Below are positions 44,331 to 53,849 of a stretch of 64,000 nucleotides of DNA, piece by piece. A program made the position numbers and the translations under genes. Below the pieces are notes generated by a model. The model was given only the letters and a program-made list of their open reading frames with translations, ran no database searches and was not told where the DNA came from. Position 1 is the stretch's first letter. Each line of letters starts with the position of its first letter. Origin of the DNA: Acidobacteriota bacterium (lineage in GTDB: Bacteria; Acidobacteriota; Blastocatellia; Pyrinomonadales; Pyrinomonadaceae); assembly GCA_003697135.1 (NCBI GenBank), contig RFGC01000035.1:186001-250000 (forward strand), read 5' to 3'.

Positions 44331-46133
44331 ATGCCAAGAAAAAGCAGAATTTTATTTCTTCTACTACTCATCGGCTCAACCTTCAATCTAATTTTTGCTC
44401 AAAAAACAGGCCCCCAACAAGAAGGTAAAAGATACGGAGAACCTGGTTTTCGTGGTGAACCGATAAGCTTGAACGTCGTTAATGCTGATATTCGAGATAT
44501 TCTAAACTACATCAGCGAACAATACGGCGTAAACTTCGTCATTGACAAGTCTGTTAAAAGCGTCCCTGTTACCGTCAACATCACGGATGTGCCTTGGAAC
44601 ATAGCTTTAGACGCTATATTGCAGTCCCAAGATTTGGGTGCTCAAGTTAATGGACCAATAGTAAGAATTGCAGAACGCAAAACTTTAGCTGATGAAGCGG
44701 CTGTAGAAGCTAAAATCAGAGAAAGCCGCCTTGATACTTCGCCGCTTTTCACTGAATTCATACGCTTGAACTACGCCTGCGGTGCTGGATGTGGCTCTCA
44801 AACAGGATTCAAAGGTGGAGTAGTTGGCGGCGGTGGCGGCGGTGGTGATGGTGACCAAGGTATTATTGGTATTATTAAAAAACGCCTTTCAAGAAGAGGT
44901 TCAATAGAGGTTGATGGTAGAACCAATACCTTGATTATAACCGATGTCAAAGAAAACATTGATGCGATTCGCCAGTTGGTAGCTTTACTAGATCAACCAG
45001 AGCCTCAAGTTGAAATAGAAGCCCGTATTGTCGCAGCAAATAGAAACTTCAGTCGTGACCTAGGCGTGCAACTCGCCGCTGCTCTTTTAACAAATCAACA
45101 AAGAGGTGGTGGCGGTGCTTTGTCAACGATCAGCGGCGGCGTGGGCGCAGGTGGAACCGGCGGCACTGGTGGCACAGGTGGAACTGGCGGCACCGGGGGA
45201 ACCGGTGGCACTGGTGGAACTGGCGGCACCGGGGGAACCGGCACAGGAGGTGGAGGTATAGGGAGATTAGGTCTTAGCCCATTCGGTATCCCCAGTAATA
45301 TTGGAACACCTGATGGAAGTCTGGGCGCTGCTGCAAATACTGTTTTTGGATTGACAACAGGAGTTTTCGGAACTGCTCAAATCAGTCTCCTCTTAACTTT
45401 AGGGGAGAAGAAAGGGCAGGCTAAAACTATAGCAACTCCGCGCGTCACTACACTAAATAATCAAACAGCCGAAATTGAAAGCGGAACACAAATTCCGGTT
45501 ATAACTGCTCAAACTGGTGCAGGTGGAGGTGCTCCTACGGTTTTCACAACCCAGTTTGTATCTGTTCCGCTTCGTTTGCAAGTAACCCCACAAATAACTG
45601 ATGTAGGAACAGTTATCTTGGATATAGTTGCCGAGAATAACACACTCAGCACAACTGTTGCAGTCGGTGGGACTCCCGGTATAAACACTCAAAGAACAAA
45701 AACGAGAGTAGTTGTTCCTGATGGTGGCACAACGATTATAGGTGGTGCTTTGCTTGATGCGGAAGGTGAAGACGTCTTTAGAACGCCGGGACTTTCTAGA
45801 ATCCCGATCATAGGTTATCTCTTCAAGAGAAAAGCCATCTCTCGACAGAGTAACGAGATATTGTTCTTCATCACACCGCGAATCGTTCGATCTGATATGA
45901 GTGGAAAACCGTTACCATCGAAGATTAGCGATGGAACGCGAACTACGACTTTGTTGCAACCGGTGCCACTAGGTAATCCGGAATCAAATACGGCTCCAAC
46001 ACCAAGAACCGTTCAGCCTCAGCAACCTGTTACGTTACCTATAGTGCCGTTGACGACGGTTCAACCGACTCAACCGACGCAAATACCACAGCAGCCGGTT
46101 CAACCGACTCAACAGCCACAACAACAGCCGTGA
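44331..46133 (+). CDS. pilQ: Type IV pilus secretin PilQ
   Basis: This 600-residue outer-membrane secretin has a signal peptide (ending FNLIFAQ near 24), an STN domain (about 35-100, ISLNVVNADIRDILNYISEQYGVNFVID) and a secretin N1 domain (about 145-220) interrupted by a Gly-rich loop with CGAGCG. A Gly-Thr-Gly repeat follows at about 273-305, and then the secretin core (about 335-525, with PRVTTLNNQTAEIESGTQIPV and VVPDGGTTIIGGALLDAEG). The C-terminus is Pro/Gln/Thr-rich. It lacks the AMIN domains of longer PilQ proteins. GGGAGG precedes the ATG. It forms the channel for pilus emergence. Confidence 0.95.
   Translation: MPRKSRILFLLLLIGSTFNLIFAQKTGPQQEGKRYGEPGFRGEPISLNVVNADIRDILNYISEQYGVNFVIDKSVKSVPVTVNITDVPWNIALDAILQSQDLGAQVNGPIVRIAERKTLADEAAVEAKIRESRLDTSPLFTEFIRLNYACGAGCGSQTGFKGGVVGGGGGGGDGDQGIIGIIKKRLSRRGSIEVDGRTNTLIITDVKENIDAIRQLVALLDQPEPQVEIEARIVAANRNFSRDLGVQLAAALLTNQQRGGGGALSTISGGVGAGGTGGTGGTGGTGGTGGTGGTGGTGGTGGTGTGGGGIGRLGLSPFGIPSNIGTPDGSLGAAANTVFGLTTGVFGTAQISLLLTLGEKKGQAKTIATPRVTTLNNQTAEIESGTQIPVITAQTGAGGGAPTVFTTQFVSVPLRLQVTPQITDVGTVILDIVAENNTLSTTVAVGGTPGINTQRTKTRVVVPDGGTTIIGGALLDAEGEDVFRTPGLSRIPIIGYLFKRKAISRQSNEILFFITPRIVRSDMSGKPLPSKISDGTRTTTLLQPVPLGNPESNTAPTPRTVQPQQPVTLPIVPLTTVQPTQPTQIPQQPVQPTQQPQQQP
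45150..45245 (+). repeat. In-frame 9-bp tandem repeat in pilQ (Gly-Thr-Gly coding)
   Basis: About ten copies of a 9-base unit GGN-ACN-GGN, encoding (Gly-Thr-Gly)n, with a higher-order pattern: a ~54-base block containing GGTGGAACTGGCGGCACC recurs twice almost exactly. Every unit is a multiple of three, so gain or loss of copies keeps the frame and changes only the loop length, at residues ~273-305 between the N1 and secretin core domains. Confidence 0.85.
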
Positions 46134-46148
46134 TAGTTGGAAAAGTTT

Positions 46149-46514
46149 ATGTTCAAAGAAGTCTTACGAGAAATGATGGTCAGAACCGATGGATGCATCG
46201 GCGCCTTGATAATGGGAATGGACGGGATTCCAGTTGAAGAAGTTTGGAATCCCTTCGCTCAAGAAATGAACTTCGACATTGCTGTTGCAGAATTTTCATC
46301 GGTCGTTAAAAATGTCTGCCGACTCAATAATTCAATTGGCCTAGGCAAGATGAATGAAATGACTATCTCAACTGAACACGGTGTCTTCATCTTTCGCATA
46401 GTTAGCAAAGACTATTTTCTCGCTATGGTTCTTCGTTCCGATGGGAATATTGGGCGCGGAAGATATGAACTGAGGCGTGCTGAACTTCTCTTGGAAAAAG
46501 AGCTAGTGTTCTAA
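46149..46514 (+). CDS. Roadblock/LC7 domain protein (MglB-like)
   Basis: This ~121-residue single-domain protein has a Roadblock pattern: VLREMMVRTDGCIGALIMGMDGIPVEEV at the start, a central helix (FSSVVKNVCRLNNSIGLGKMNEMTI) and paired strands (VFIFRIVSKDYFLAMVLRSDGNIGRGRYELRRAE). These proteins dimerise and regulate small Ras-like GTPases; MglB controls MglA and pilus polarity in Myxococcus. No GTPase gene is adjacent. ATG 46149 is favoured over TTG 46137. It begins 15 bp after pilQ and is the last gene before the operon terminator. Confidence 0.85.
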   Translation: MFKEVLREMMVRTDGCIGALIMGMDGIPVEEVWNPFAQEMNFDIAVAEFSSVVKNVCRLNNSIGLGKMNEMTISTEHGVFIFRIVSKDYFLAMVLRSDGNIGRGRYELRRAELLLEKELVF

Positions 46515-46535
46515 ACTTCATATATCCCTCCTTGG

Positions 46536-46576
46536 AAAGTCAAACCGAAGCGTCATTGCTTCGGTTTGACTTTTTT
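46536..46576 (+). terminator. Rho-independent terminator of the pil operon
   Basis: Bases 46536-46551 are perfectly complementary to 46558-46573, a 16-bp stem (core GTCAAACCGAAGC) with a six-base loop GTCATT, running into TTTTTT at 46571-46576. It lies 22 bases after the Roadblock gene stop. Its A-rich 5' arm could also allow weak action in the reverse direction. Confidence 0.95.
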
Positions 46577-46726
46577 GAAAAAACCCACTAAGCACTTTGC
46601 TAATTTTCAGTAGTTTTTACAGAATCGAGTGGAAATACTTTGGTTAGATTTGCTGAATACAGCTTCAGTGTGTAAAAATAATGCCTTTGCATTCCAAGAA
46701 AACTGAGAAAACAAAGGAAGGATTGA

Positions 46727-47665
<939 letters not shown>

Positions 47666-47819
47666 GCTTTGTCCAAAAAAATAGCTTCTACAAACACTGT
47701 AGGTTTATTCTCTCATATCCCTGAGAGGATTCACTAGATTGAACCTTTTGTGTTACTAAAACATCCTTATAATTTAAGCTCTTGGCTATTAAACTACTCT
47801 TGTTCTGGTGAAATGGCTT

Positions 47820-48821
47820 ATGGGCAATAGTTTCACTAAGGAGTTGTTTCGTCGTTATGAAAAAAATCCGATTCTGACAGCTAAAGACTGGCCTTATCCG
47901 GCAAATAGTGTTTTCAATGCTGGTGCTACAAGACTTCCAAACGGAGAGATTCTGCTTCTTGTGAGAGTCGAAGATAGAAGAGGAATCTCTCATCTAACTG
48001 CGGCAAGAAGCAAAGACGGCATAACAAATTGGATTATTGACGAAAAACCAACCTTCTTTCCCGATCCGGATAATTATCCCGAAGAAATCTGGGGGATCGA
48101 AGACCCAAGAATAACTTGGATTGATGAGCTAAAGAAATATGCTGTCGTTTATACTTCTTATTCCACGAGTGGACCACTTGTTTCGCTTGCCCTAACAGAG
48201 GATTTCCGTCACTTTGAACGTCATGGTGCAATCATGCCACCCGAAGACAAAGATGCAGCTCTTTTCCCGAAAAGATTTAACGGCAGATGGGCATTGATAC
48301 ATCGTCCGATGTCAAATTACCCTGTGGTTAAGGCAAATATATGGATTTCATTTTCGCCTGATCTGAAACACTGGGGAGATCATTCTGTTTTGCTTGAAGC
48401 AAGACGCGGTGCATGGTGGGACGCAAACAAAATAGGACTTTCACCGCAACCAATCGAAACCCCGGAAGGATGGTTAATAATTTATCACGGTGTTAGAGTA
48501 ACACCTTCTGGATGTCTATACAGACTAGGGCTAGCATTATTAGACCTAGAGGACCCACGCAAGGTTATCGCTAGGGGTGATGAATGGATTTTTGGCCCTC
48601 AAGAGCCTTATGAAAGAACAGGCGATGTGGGTGATGTTGTCTTTCCATGTGGTGTCGTATGCGATGAAGCAAGCGGCAAAGTTTTCCTCTACTACGGCGC
48701 TGCTGATACTTCAGTTGCTCTTGCAATAGGCGACCTACAAGAAATTCTGGATTGGCTCAAACTCAACAATCGTTCAAAAAGCAAGAATGAAGAAGTCCCT
48801 TGGGGTGTTTCCAGAACTTAA
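47820..48821 (+). CDS. Glycoside hydrolase family 130 (mannoside phosphorylase-like)
   Basis: This ~333-residue five-bladed beta-propeller enzyme has NPILTAKDWPYPANSVFNAGATRL and LLVRVEDRRGISHLTAARS at the start. GIEDPRITWID holds the conserved acid/base Asp, followed by FPKRFNGRWALIHRPMS, WDANKIGLSPQPIETPEGWLIIYHGVR, and the closing FPCGVVCDEASGKVFLYYGAADTSVALA. Family members phosphorolyse beta-mannosides such as mannosyl-N-acetylglucosamine or beta-1,4-mannan oligomers. The start at ATG 47820 follows GGTGA; GTG 47808 is possible. It is cytoplasmic, with no signal peptide. Confidence 0.93.
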   Translation: MGNSFTKELFRRYEKNPILTAKDWPYPANSVFNAGATRLPNGEILLLVRVEDRRGISHLTAARSKDGITNWIIDEKPTFFPDPDNYPEEIWGIEDPRITWIDELKKYAVVYTSYSTSGPLVSLALTEDFRHFERHGAIMPPEDKDAALFPKRFNGRWALIHRPMSNYPVVKANIWISFSPDLKHWGDHSVLLEARRGAWWDANKIGLSPQPIETPEGWLIIYHGVRVTPSGCLYRLGLALLDLEDPRKVIARGDEWIFGPQEPYERTGDVGDVVFPCGVVCDEASGKVFLYYGAADTSVALAIGDLQEILDWLKLNNRSKSKNEEVPWGVSRT

Positions 48822-48949
48822 GCGTTTTTGACTTATCACAGATTTTCCAATAGACTTTTGTTTTGGCATTTAAGTAAACTCGGAATTCGGACTCGTGAGA
48901 GAATTTGTGCGGTAAATGCCGACAATTTTGTTTTTAGGAGTAATGAATC

Positions 48950-49096
48950 ATGCCGAAGAGAACATATCAACCGAACAATCGTCGTCGAGCGAAAAAACAC
49001 GGATTTCGTGCGAGAATGGCGACAAAAGGCGGACGGGAAGTTCTAGCGCGTCGCCGAGCAAAAGGACGCAAAAGATTAACACCACACCACTATTAG
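48950..49096 (+). CDS. rpmH: 50S ribosomal protein L34
   Basis: This 48-residue, strongly basic protein has the full L34 pattern: [22 protein letters not shown] up to residue 22, then [26 protein letters not shown] at 48936-48940 is nine bases before the ATG. It heads the classical rpmH-rnpA-yidD-yidC cluster. The +2 frame across the whole gene is also open and joins rnpA (see findings). dnaA, the usual left neighbour, is not present; GH130 is there instead. Confidence 0.98.
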   Translation: MPKRTYQPNNRRRAKKHGFRARMATKGGREVLARRRAKGRKRLTPHHY

Positions 49097-49104
49097 GTTT
49101 CCGT

Positions 49105-49515
49105 TTGCCAAAAAGCTGTCGTCTTCGCAAACCCAAAGAGTTTCAAATAGTTTATTCTCAAGGAAGACGTTTCGACGGTGAATTCATGACAGTCTTTGTC
49201 CTGCCTTCAAATGATGAATTTCATAAAGTCGGTATAACCGCTTCGAGAAAGGCTGTCGGCAAAGCTCATGATAGAAACCGAGCTAAGCGTCTTCTGCGAG
49301 AAGCTTTCCGTTTGAGCAAGAATGAATTGTATTCGCTCAGAAGCAGATACTGCTGGGTCTTAAACGCAAAACGCAGTCTGCTCCGAGTAAAATTAGAAAA
49401 ACCCTTGAACGATTTTCGACAAATAATCGAAAAAGTTAGAAAGGAAGAAGGTTCGATTCCGCCTGAAAAAAGCCATGTTGAAATTGATATTACTGAAAAC
49501 ACTAAAAGCTTATAA
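49105..49515 (+). CDS. rnpA: Ribonuclease P protein component
   Basis: This ~136-residue basic protein is the RNA-binding subunit of RNase P, which matures tRNA 5' ends. It has LPKSCRLRKPKEFQIVYSQG (start of the fold), the RNR signature block KVGITASRKAVGKAHDRNRAKRLLREAFR and WVLNAKRSLL. The start is uncertain. TTG 49105, eight bases after the rpmH stop with TTAGG nearby, gives a normal-length protein, but the frame is open upstream through all of rpmH to ATG 48943 and ATG 48916. The 3' end overlaps yidD by 41 bases. Confidence 0.93.
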   Translation: MPKSCRLRKPKEFQIVYSQGRRFDGEFMTVFVLPSNDEFHKVGITASRKAVGKAHDRNRAKRLLREAFRLSKNELYSLRSRYCWVLNAKRSLLRVKLEKPLNDFRQIIEKVRKEEGSIPPEKSHVEIDITENTKSL

Positions 49516-49687
49516 GATTTTTGTATCGCCGCTTTTACCTGATGCTTGTCGTTTTTACCCGACATGCTCGGAGTATATGGCTGAAGCCATTGAAAAATAC
49601 GGTGCTTTTCTTGGGCTTTGGATTGGATTCAAACGTCTTCTTCGATGCCATCCACTTTGTCGTGGTGGTTACGATCCTGTTAGATAG
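49475..49687 (+). CDS. yidD: Membrane protein insertion efficiency factor YidD
   Basis: This 70-residue protein has the invariant YidD core: YKIFVSPLLPDACRFYPTCSEYM, AIEKYGAFLGLWIGFKRLLRCHPLCRGGYDPV. The Cys cluster (C at DACR, TCSEY, RCHPLC) is fully kept. It is a small amphipathic peripheral membrane protein that helps insertion by YidC/Sec. The ATG lies within the last codons of rnpA, so translation is probably coupled. yidC starts six bases after its stop. Confidence 0.96.
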   Translation: MLKLILLKTLKAYKIFVSPLLPDACRFYPTCSEYMAEAIEKYGAFLGLWIGFKRLLRCHPLCRGGYDPVR

Positions 49688-49693
49688 ACCGAA

Positions 49694-51565
49694 ATGATGG
49701 AAAATAGGCAAAAAGAAAATCAAGCTAGAATTCTTCTGGCCACTGCGCTTTCGATGCTGGTCATTGGCCTCTGGTCGTATTTTTTTGCTCCAGAACCGCC
49801 TAAAGAAAAGCCAAAAGAAACTACCACACAGCAGGCTGACGTTGCTGAAAAACCTTCAGAGAGCCTTTCTGAACAAACCACCATTAAACCTGTCAACACA
49901 GCACCAAATCGAACAATAACAATCAAAACGCCACTTTACGAAGCAAAATTCGATTCAAAAGGTGCTTTGGCAACAAGTTGGGTTTTGATCAAAAATGTCC
50001 ACGATCAACATGAAAAGTTGCTTTTTGCCAATGGCTCTGATGGGACCTCAGGCAATCCACTCCAACTGATTTCACAAAAAGCCCTTGAAACAAGGCAATT
50101 ACCGTTTCGCTTAGTCTCTAACAGAGCAGATTTAGAGGCTTTTCTTAATGAAAGCACTTACGAAGTTCTCACTGATTCGGAAAACATAGAGCTAAAGGGG
50201 TCAGAATCAAAACAAATAGACTTCCGCCTTGTAAGTCCTGAAGGTTTTGAGATTACAAAGAGTTTCATCTTTCGCGCTGATAGCTACGTTACAGATTTCA
50301 CCATCAAAGCGACACAAAACGGGCAGAGCCTGCGAGACTTGAAACTACTTGTAGGTGCAGAGTTCGGCGATCAAGCAATCATTCATCACAATTACTACCA
50401 TATCGAACCTGAAGCAATTGCTTTAGTCAATAATGCTACTGAACGCTACGGCGGATACTATTTCAATTACGACAGCGAAAACAAAGCCGTAAAAAAATTC
50501 AATGGGAAAATTGACTGGACAGCCGTAGGCGATACTTACTTTGCGATTGCCGCGGTTCCATCGAAACCTGCTTCGGAAACAGAATTTCATTCGCTTAGAT
50601 ACGAAGTCAATGTTGAACCTTTCTACAGTGGCATTTTCGCTTGGATAACAAGAAGTCAAACAACCAAACTCACTAGGCATTTCGTTTCTGCCTATCTTCC
50701 CGTTGCTGATGGCGACAACATCAAAGTCTATGTAGGCTCGAAAGACTATTTCACGCTGGCACAGTATAACCAAAAACTTAGCCAACAAGTCGGCAGAGAA
50801 ATCAACTTGGATAACCTAATCAACTGGGGCTGGACCGGCACAATTACAAAGCCAATAGCAATACTGCTTCTACGCATACTGAATTTTATATTCGCCTATG
50901 TCGGTAACTACGGCGTTGCAATCGTTATATTCACCATAATTTTCTACTCAGTGCTTTTCCCTATTCGACTGCATCAAACTAAAGCCTTCAAAAAGGCTCA
51001 GGTAAATGCTCCGAAAATGAAGGAGATACAGGACAAAATCAGGGATTTACAAAAGAAAGGTGTTCCGCTTGACGATCCGAGAATGCGCCAACTGCAACTT
51101 GAGCAATTGAAACTGATGAAAGGTGCCGTGCCTTTAGGTGGCTGTTTGCCGTTACTTTTGCAAATCCCACTCTTCATTGCGCTTTACGTAGCTGTTACGG
51201 TTTCACTCGATTTTAGACAAGCACACTTCTTGTGGCTACCTGATCTTTCTGCAGCTGATCCATTACACGCCTTAGAGTTCCTATTTGCTGGTTCGATGCT
51301 AATCTCGATGCTGTTCACTCCAACTGCCCCTGCAATGACTCCAGAACAAGCAATGCAACAAAAAATGATGACTTACCTGATGCCACTAATGATGTTGTGG
51401 CTATTGTGGGGAGCGCCATCGGGTTTATTGCTTTATTGGTTCTTCGGCAATATCGTAAGCTTTGGCCAGCAACTTGTCATCAACCAAATGTTAAAAGACT
51501 TTCAACCTGTAGAAACAACTTCAACCGCTGTTGCTGGGAGTAGAAAAAATTTGCAAACTCCTTGA
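49694..51565 (+). CDS. yidC: Membrane protein insertase YidC
   Basis: This 623-residue Gram-negative-type YidC has an N-terminal helix (about 14-31), a large periplasmic beta domain (about 60-375, with TPLYEAKFDSKGALATSW), and the five-helix insertase core (from NWGWTGTITKPIAILLLRIL). The core carries the basic cytoplasmic coiled-coil loop KAQVNAPKMKEIQDKIRDLQKKG and the groove segments PLGGCLPLLLQIPLFIALYVA. The C-terminal tail is short. Start codons ATG 49694 and 49697 are adjacent. The order rpmH-rnpA-yidD-yidC is conserved, but the usual jag/khpB and mnmE genes do not follow. Confidence 0.97.
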   Translation: MMENRQKENQARILLATALSMLVIGLWSYFFAPEPPKEKPKETTTQQADVAEKPSESLSEQTTIKPVNTAPNRTITIKTPLYEAKFDSKGALATSWVLIKNVHDQHEKLLFANGSDGTSGNPLQLISQKALETRQLPFRLVSNRADLEAFLNESTYEVLTDSENIELKGSESKQIDFRLVSPEGFEITKSFIFRADSYVTDFTIKATQNGQSLRDLKLLVGAEFGDQAIIHHNYYHIEPEAIALVNNATERYGGYYFNYDSENKAVKKFNGKIDWTAVGDTYFAIAAVPSKPASETEFHSLRYEVNVEPFYSGIFAWITRSQTTKLTRHFVSAYLPVADGDNIKVYVGSKDYFTLAQYNQKLSQQVGREINLDNLINWGWTGTITKPIAILLLRILNFIFAYVGNYGVAIVIFTIIFYSVLFPIRLHQTKAFKKAQVNAPKMKEIQDKIRDLQKKGVPLDDPRMRQLQLEQLKLMKGAVPLGGCLPLLLQIPLFIALYVAVTVSLDFRQAHFLWLPDLSAADPLHALEFLFAGSMLISMLFTPTAPAMTPEQAMQQKMMTYLMPLMMLWLLWGAPSGLLLYWFFGNIVSFGQQLVINQMLKDFQPVETTSTAVAGSRKNLQTP

Positions 51566-51587
51566 TAATCCAAGAATCTACTCGCTT

Positions 51588-53840
51588 ATGAGACTCTCGT
51601 TAACCAAATTCGCTTGTATCTTCTCATTGCTCCTTCTTGCGAGTCTCGTAGGAGTAGCACAGTTCCAAGATGAAACTCGCATAATTGTTGCATGGCAGGT
51701 AAAAAAATATGACATCGAGGTTTCCTTCGACGATAGGGTTCTAGTTGCCAAAGCAACGTTAAGCTTGCAGAACATAGGAAACTCTGCGGGATCAAGAGTT
51801 ACGCTTAGAATTAACGAAAAGGCTGAGATTCTATCTGCAAGCGTCAACGGAAACTCTGCCGATTTCACGAAAGGACAAGAAAGAGCAGGTAGCCGCAACA
51901 TACAGCGGATAGTTGTGCCTGTTCCTGCTGTTCAGCCAAATGGCACTGTTTCTTTAACCATCAGTTATAGGCTGAAAGTTGAAGAAAATACAGGACTCAA
52001 TACAATTTCGCCCGTTAGCTCTCAATTTTTGCCACTTGCCTTTTGGTATCCGACACCAAACAGCTTTTATTCTCCACGCGGCGCTGATTATGCTCCGTTC
52101 AAGCTAACTGTTAACACTACGCAAACGGTAGTTTCATCCGGGATTCAGAACGGAAACACTTTTGAGCAAAAGCTAAACGGGCAATTATTTTTCGTTACAG
52201 GCGATTGGGACACTGTTAACTTCAAGGACGTAAAGGTTTATTTGCCGAAAGGTTCAGGCGACTTTGAAAAGCAAAGAGCTTCAGAGCTTGCAAATCTCTT
52301 CGTTGAAGCGAAAACTTTTGTTGCATCTCTGCTGGGAAGTATTGACGAAACGCCTTCGAGAATAGTTTCTGTAAGGCGCAGTGCGGGCTTCTATGAAGCA
52401 GGAACCGTCTTACTCGAATATGGTGCATTTAGGCGCCAAAAAATAGATGCCCAAACTGCAATGACAATAGCCGAAGCCGCCGCAAGACTTTGGCTTGGAA
52501 ATGCAGTTTTGATTCGCGGCGAAGGTTACGGAGTAATCCATGAAGGTTTAGTTCGATACATTGCCAATCTCTTTATTGAAAAGCAGTTCGGCAAAGAAGT
52601 AGCAAGAACTGAAAGATTTCGCCAGCAAATTTCTTATTCTGCTATCGCAAGACGTGAAGCACCGATTACTCAAACTTCCCCGCTTGACAATTCTTACTAC
52701 GCTTCCGTAGCAAACAAAGGAGCGGCTATTTGGCGCTTGATCGCAAGAGACTTAGGCGGAGTTAACGAATTCTTCAAAATTCTCCGAACACAACTCAAAG
52801 CTGGCGTTCTAACTCTTTCGGACTTAAGGCTCGCATTCGCCAGCCAGAAAGAAAATCTTGATTTTTGGTTCGATCAAATCAACGATCTGAATCTTATGGT
52901 CGGACTGCCGCGAAATGAAGCGGGACAGACAAAAGTAGCCTTGAGAAACACCGGTTCAATTCCGGTTTCTGTTAGCGTAGTCGCAACGACTGAAGCTGGC
53001 AGTGAAATTCGCACAGAAGCTACAATCCCTGCCAAAGATTTCGGCGAAGCTATTTTCAACACATCAGCGAAAATCATCAGAGTCGAGATTGATCCCGAAA
53101 AGTTTTATCCTCAGCTTGATTACTCCGATGATATTGCTCCTAGAGAATTCAATGAATCTGACCCGATTCTTGTTATCAAAAGAAGTTTCGATAAACAAGA
53201 TTACGTATCTGCAGAAAGCAATGCCTACAAAATTCTACGCTCATATCCTAATCTCGATGACGCTAGAGTCCTGCTTGCACGCTCGCTTTTAGCTGAAAAC
53301 AAACTCGCTGAAGCAGAAAAAGAATTCCAGACAATCTTGAATGAAAAACTTCCGTCGGCAAGAAGCATGGCTTGGGCAAATGTTGGACTAGGCGAAATTG
53401 CTTTGAAATCGAATCAGGCATCGAAAGCATTGGGATTTTTCGAGGAAGCTATAAAATCCGATGCAGAATATGGTTCAACACTGTTCGCAAGAAATGGTAG
53501 GAGAAAAATCTTGCCAAGTTCAAGAATTGAAGAAAGCATCAAAAATTTCTTTGCCGAATTCGACAAAGCGGCAGTTTCAAAAAGCAAACAGAATGTTGAA
53601 AGACTAATAGTCCCCGGCGAGATGGTCAAATTCTCAGCAAATCTCGCAGGTCAAGCCGAAATTTGGGAAACCAAGGTCGTTCAGGTTGACAAACTCGATG
53701 CAAACAACTATCTTGTCGAAGTTGAACTAAGAGCAAAACTCCTAAACCGTAATCAAGAAAGCGGAATGGCTGTTTTTTATCTTTCAAAGGTAGGAAACGA
53801 ATGGAAACTAAGTGGTGTTGAAATGTTCGAGGTAAGATAA
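51588..53840 (+). CDS. M1-aminopeptidase-like pseudoenzyme with TPR domain
   Basis: This 750-residue exported protein has a signal peptide (residues 1-24, LLLLASLVGVAQ), an N-terminal saddle-like beta domain (about 30-200), a thermolysin-like region (about 200-400), and beta and TPR segments (about 530-650: LDDARVLLARSLLAENKLAEAEKEF, then ASKALGFFEEAIKSD). At the place of HExxH-x-W-x-G the sequence reads EAAARLWLGN, so both zinc His are gone. The third-ligand motif NEGF survives as HEGL. It is therefore probably a non-catalytic scaffold. The start at ATG 51588 begins the signal peptide; the frame extends 57 bases into yidC. Confidence 0.75.
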   Translation: MRLSLTKFACIFSLLLLASLVGVAQFQDETRIIVAWQVKKYDIEVSFDDRVLVAKATLSLQNIGNSAGSRVTLRINEKAEILSASVNGNSADFTKGQERAGSRNIQRIVVPVPAVQPNGTVSLTISYRLKVEENTGLNTISPVSSQFLPLAFWYPTPNSFYSPRGADYAPFKLTVNTTQTVVSSGIQNGNTFEQKLNGQLFFVTGDWDTVNFKDVKVYLPKGSGDFEKQRASELANLFVEAKTFVASLLGSIDETPSRIVSVRRSAGFYEAGTVLLEYGAFRRQKIDAQTAMTIAEAAARLWLGNAVLIRGEGYGVIHEGLVRYIANLFIEKQFGKEVARTERFRQQISYSAIARREAPITQTSPLDNSYYASVANKGAAIWRLIARDLGGVNEFFKILRTQLKAGVLTLSDLRLAFASQKENLDFWFDQINDLNLMVGLPRNEAGQTKVALRNTGSIPVSVSVVATTEAGSEIRTEATIPAKDFGEAIFNTSAKIIRVEIDPEKFYPQLDYSDDIAPREFNESDPILVIKRSFDKQDYVSAESNAYKILRSYPNLDDARVLLARSLLAENKLAEAEKEFQTILNEKLPSARSMAWANVGLGEIALKSNQASKALGFFEEAIKSDAEYGSTLFARNGRRKILPSSRIEESIKNFFAEFDKAAVSKSKQNVERLIVPGEMVKFSANLAGQAEIWETKVVQVDKLDANNYLVEVELRAKLLNRNQESGMAVFYLSKVGNEWKLSGVEMFEVR

Positions 53841-53849
53841 ACACAAGGC

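Noticed and set aside
45150-45245. Regular repeats resembling a CRISPR or satellite array
   Set aside because: The units are contiguous 9-base codon repeats with no spacers, inside the pilQ coding frame.
51531-51587. Start of the M1-like gene inside yidC
   Set aside because: The extension lies within the yidC coding end and before a complete signal peptide at ATG 51588.
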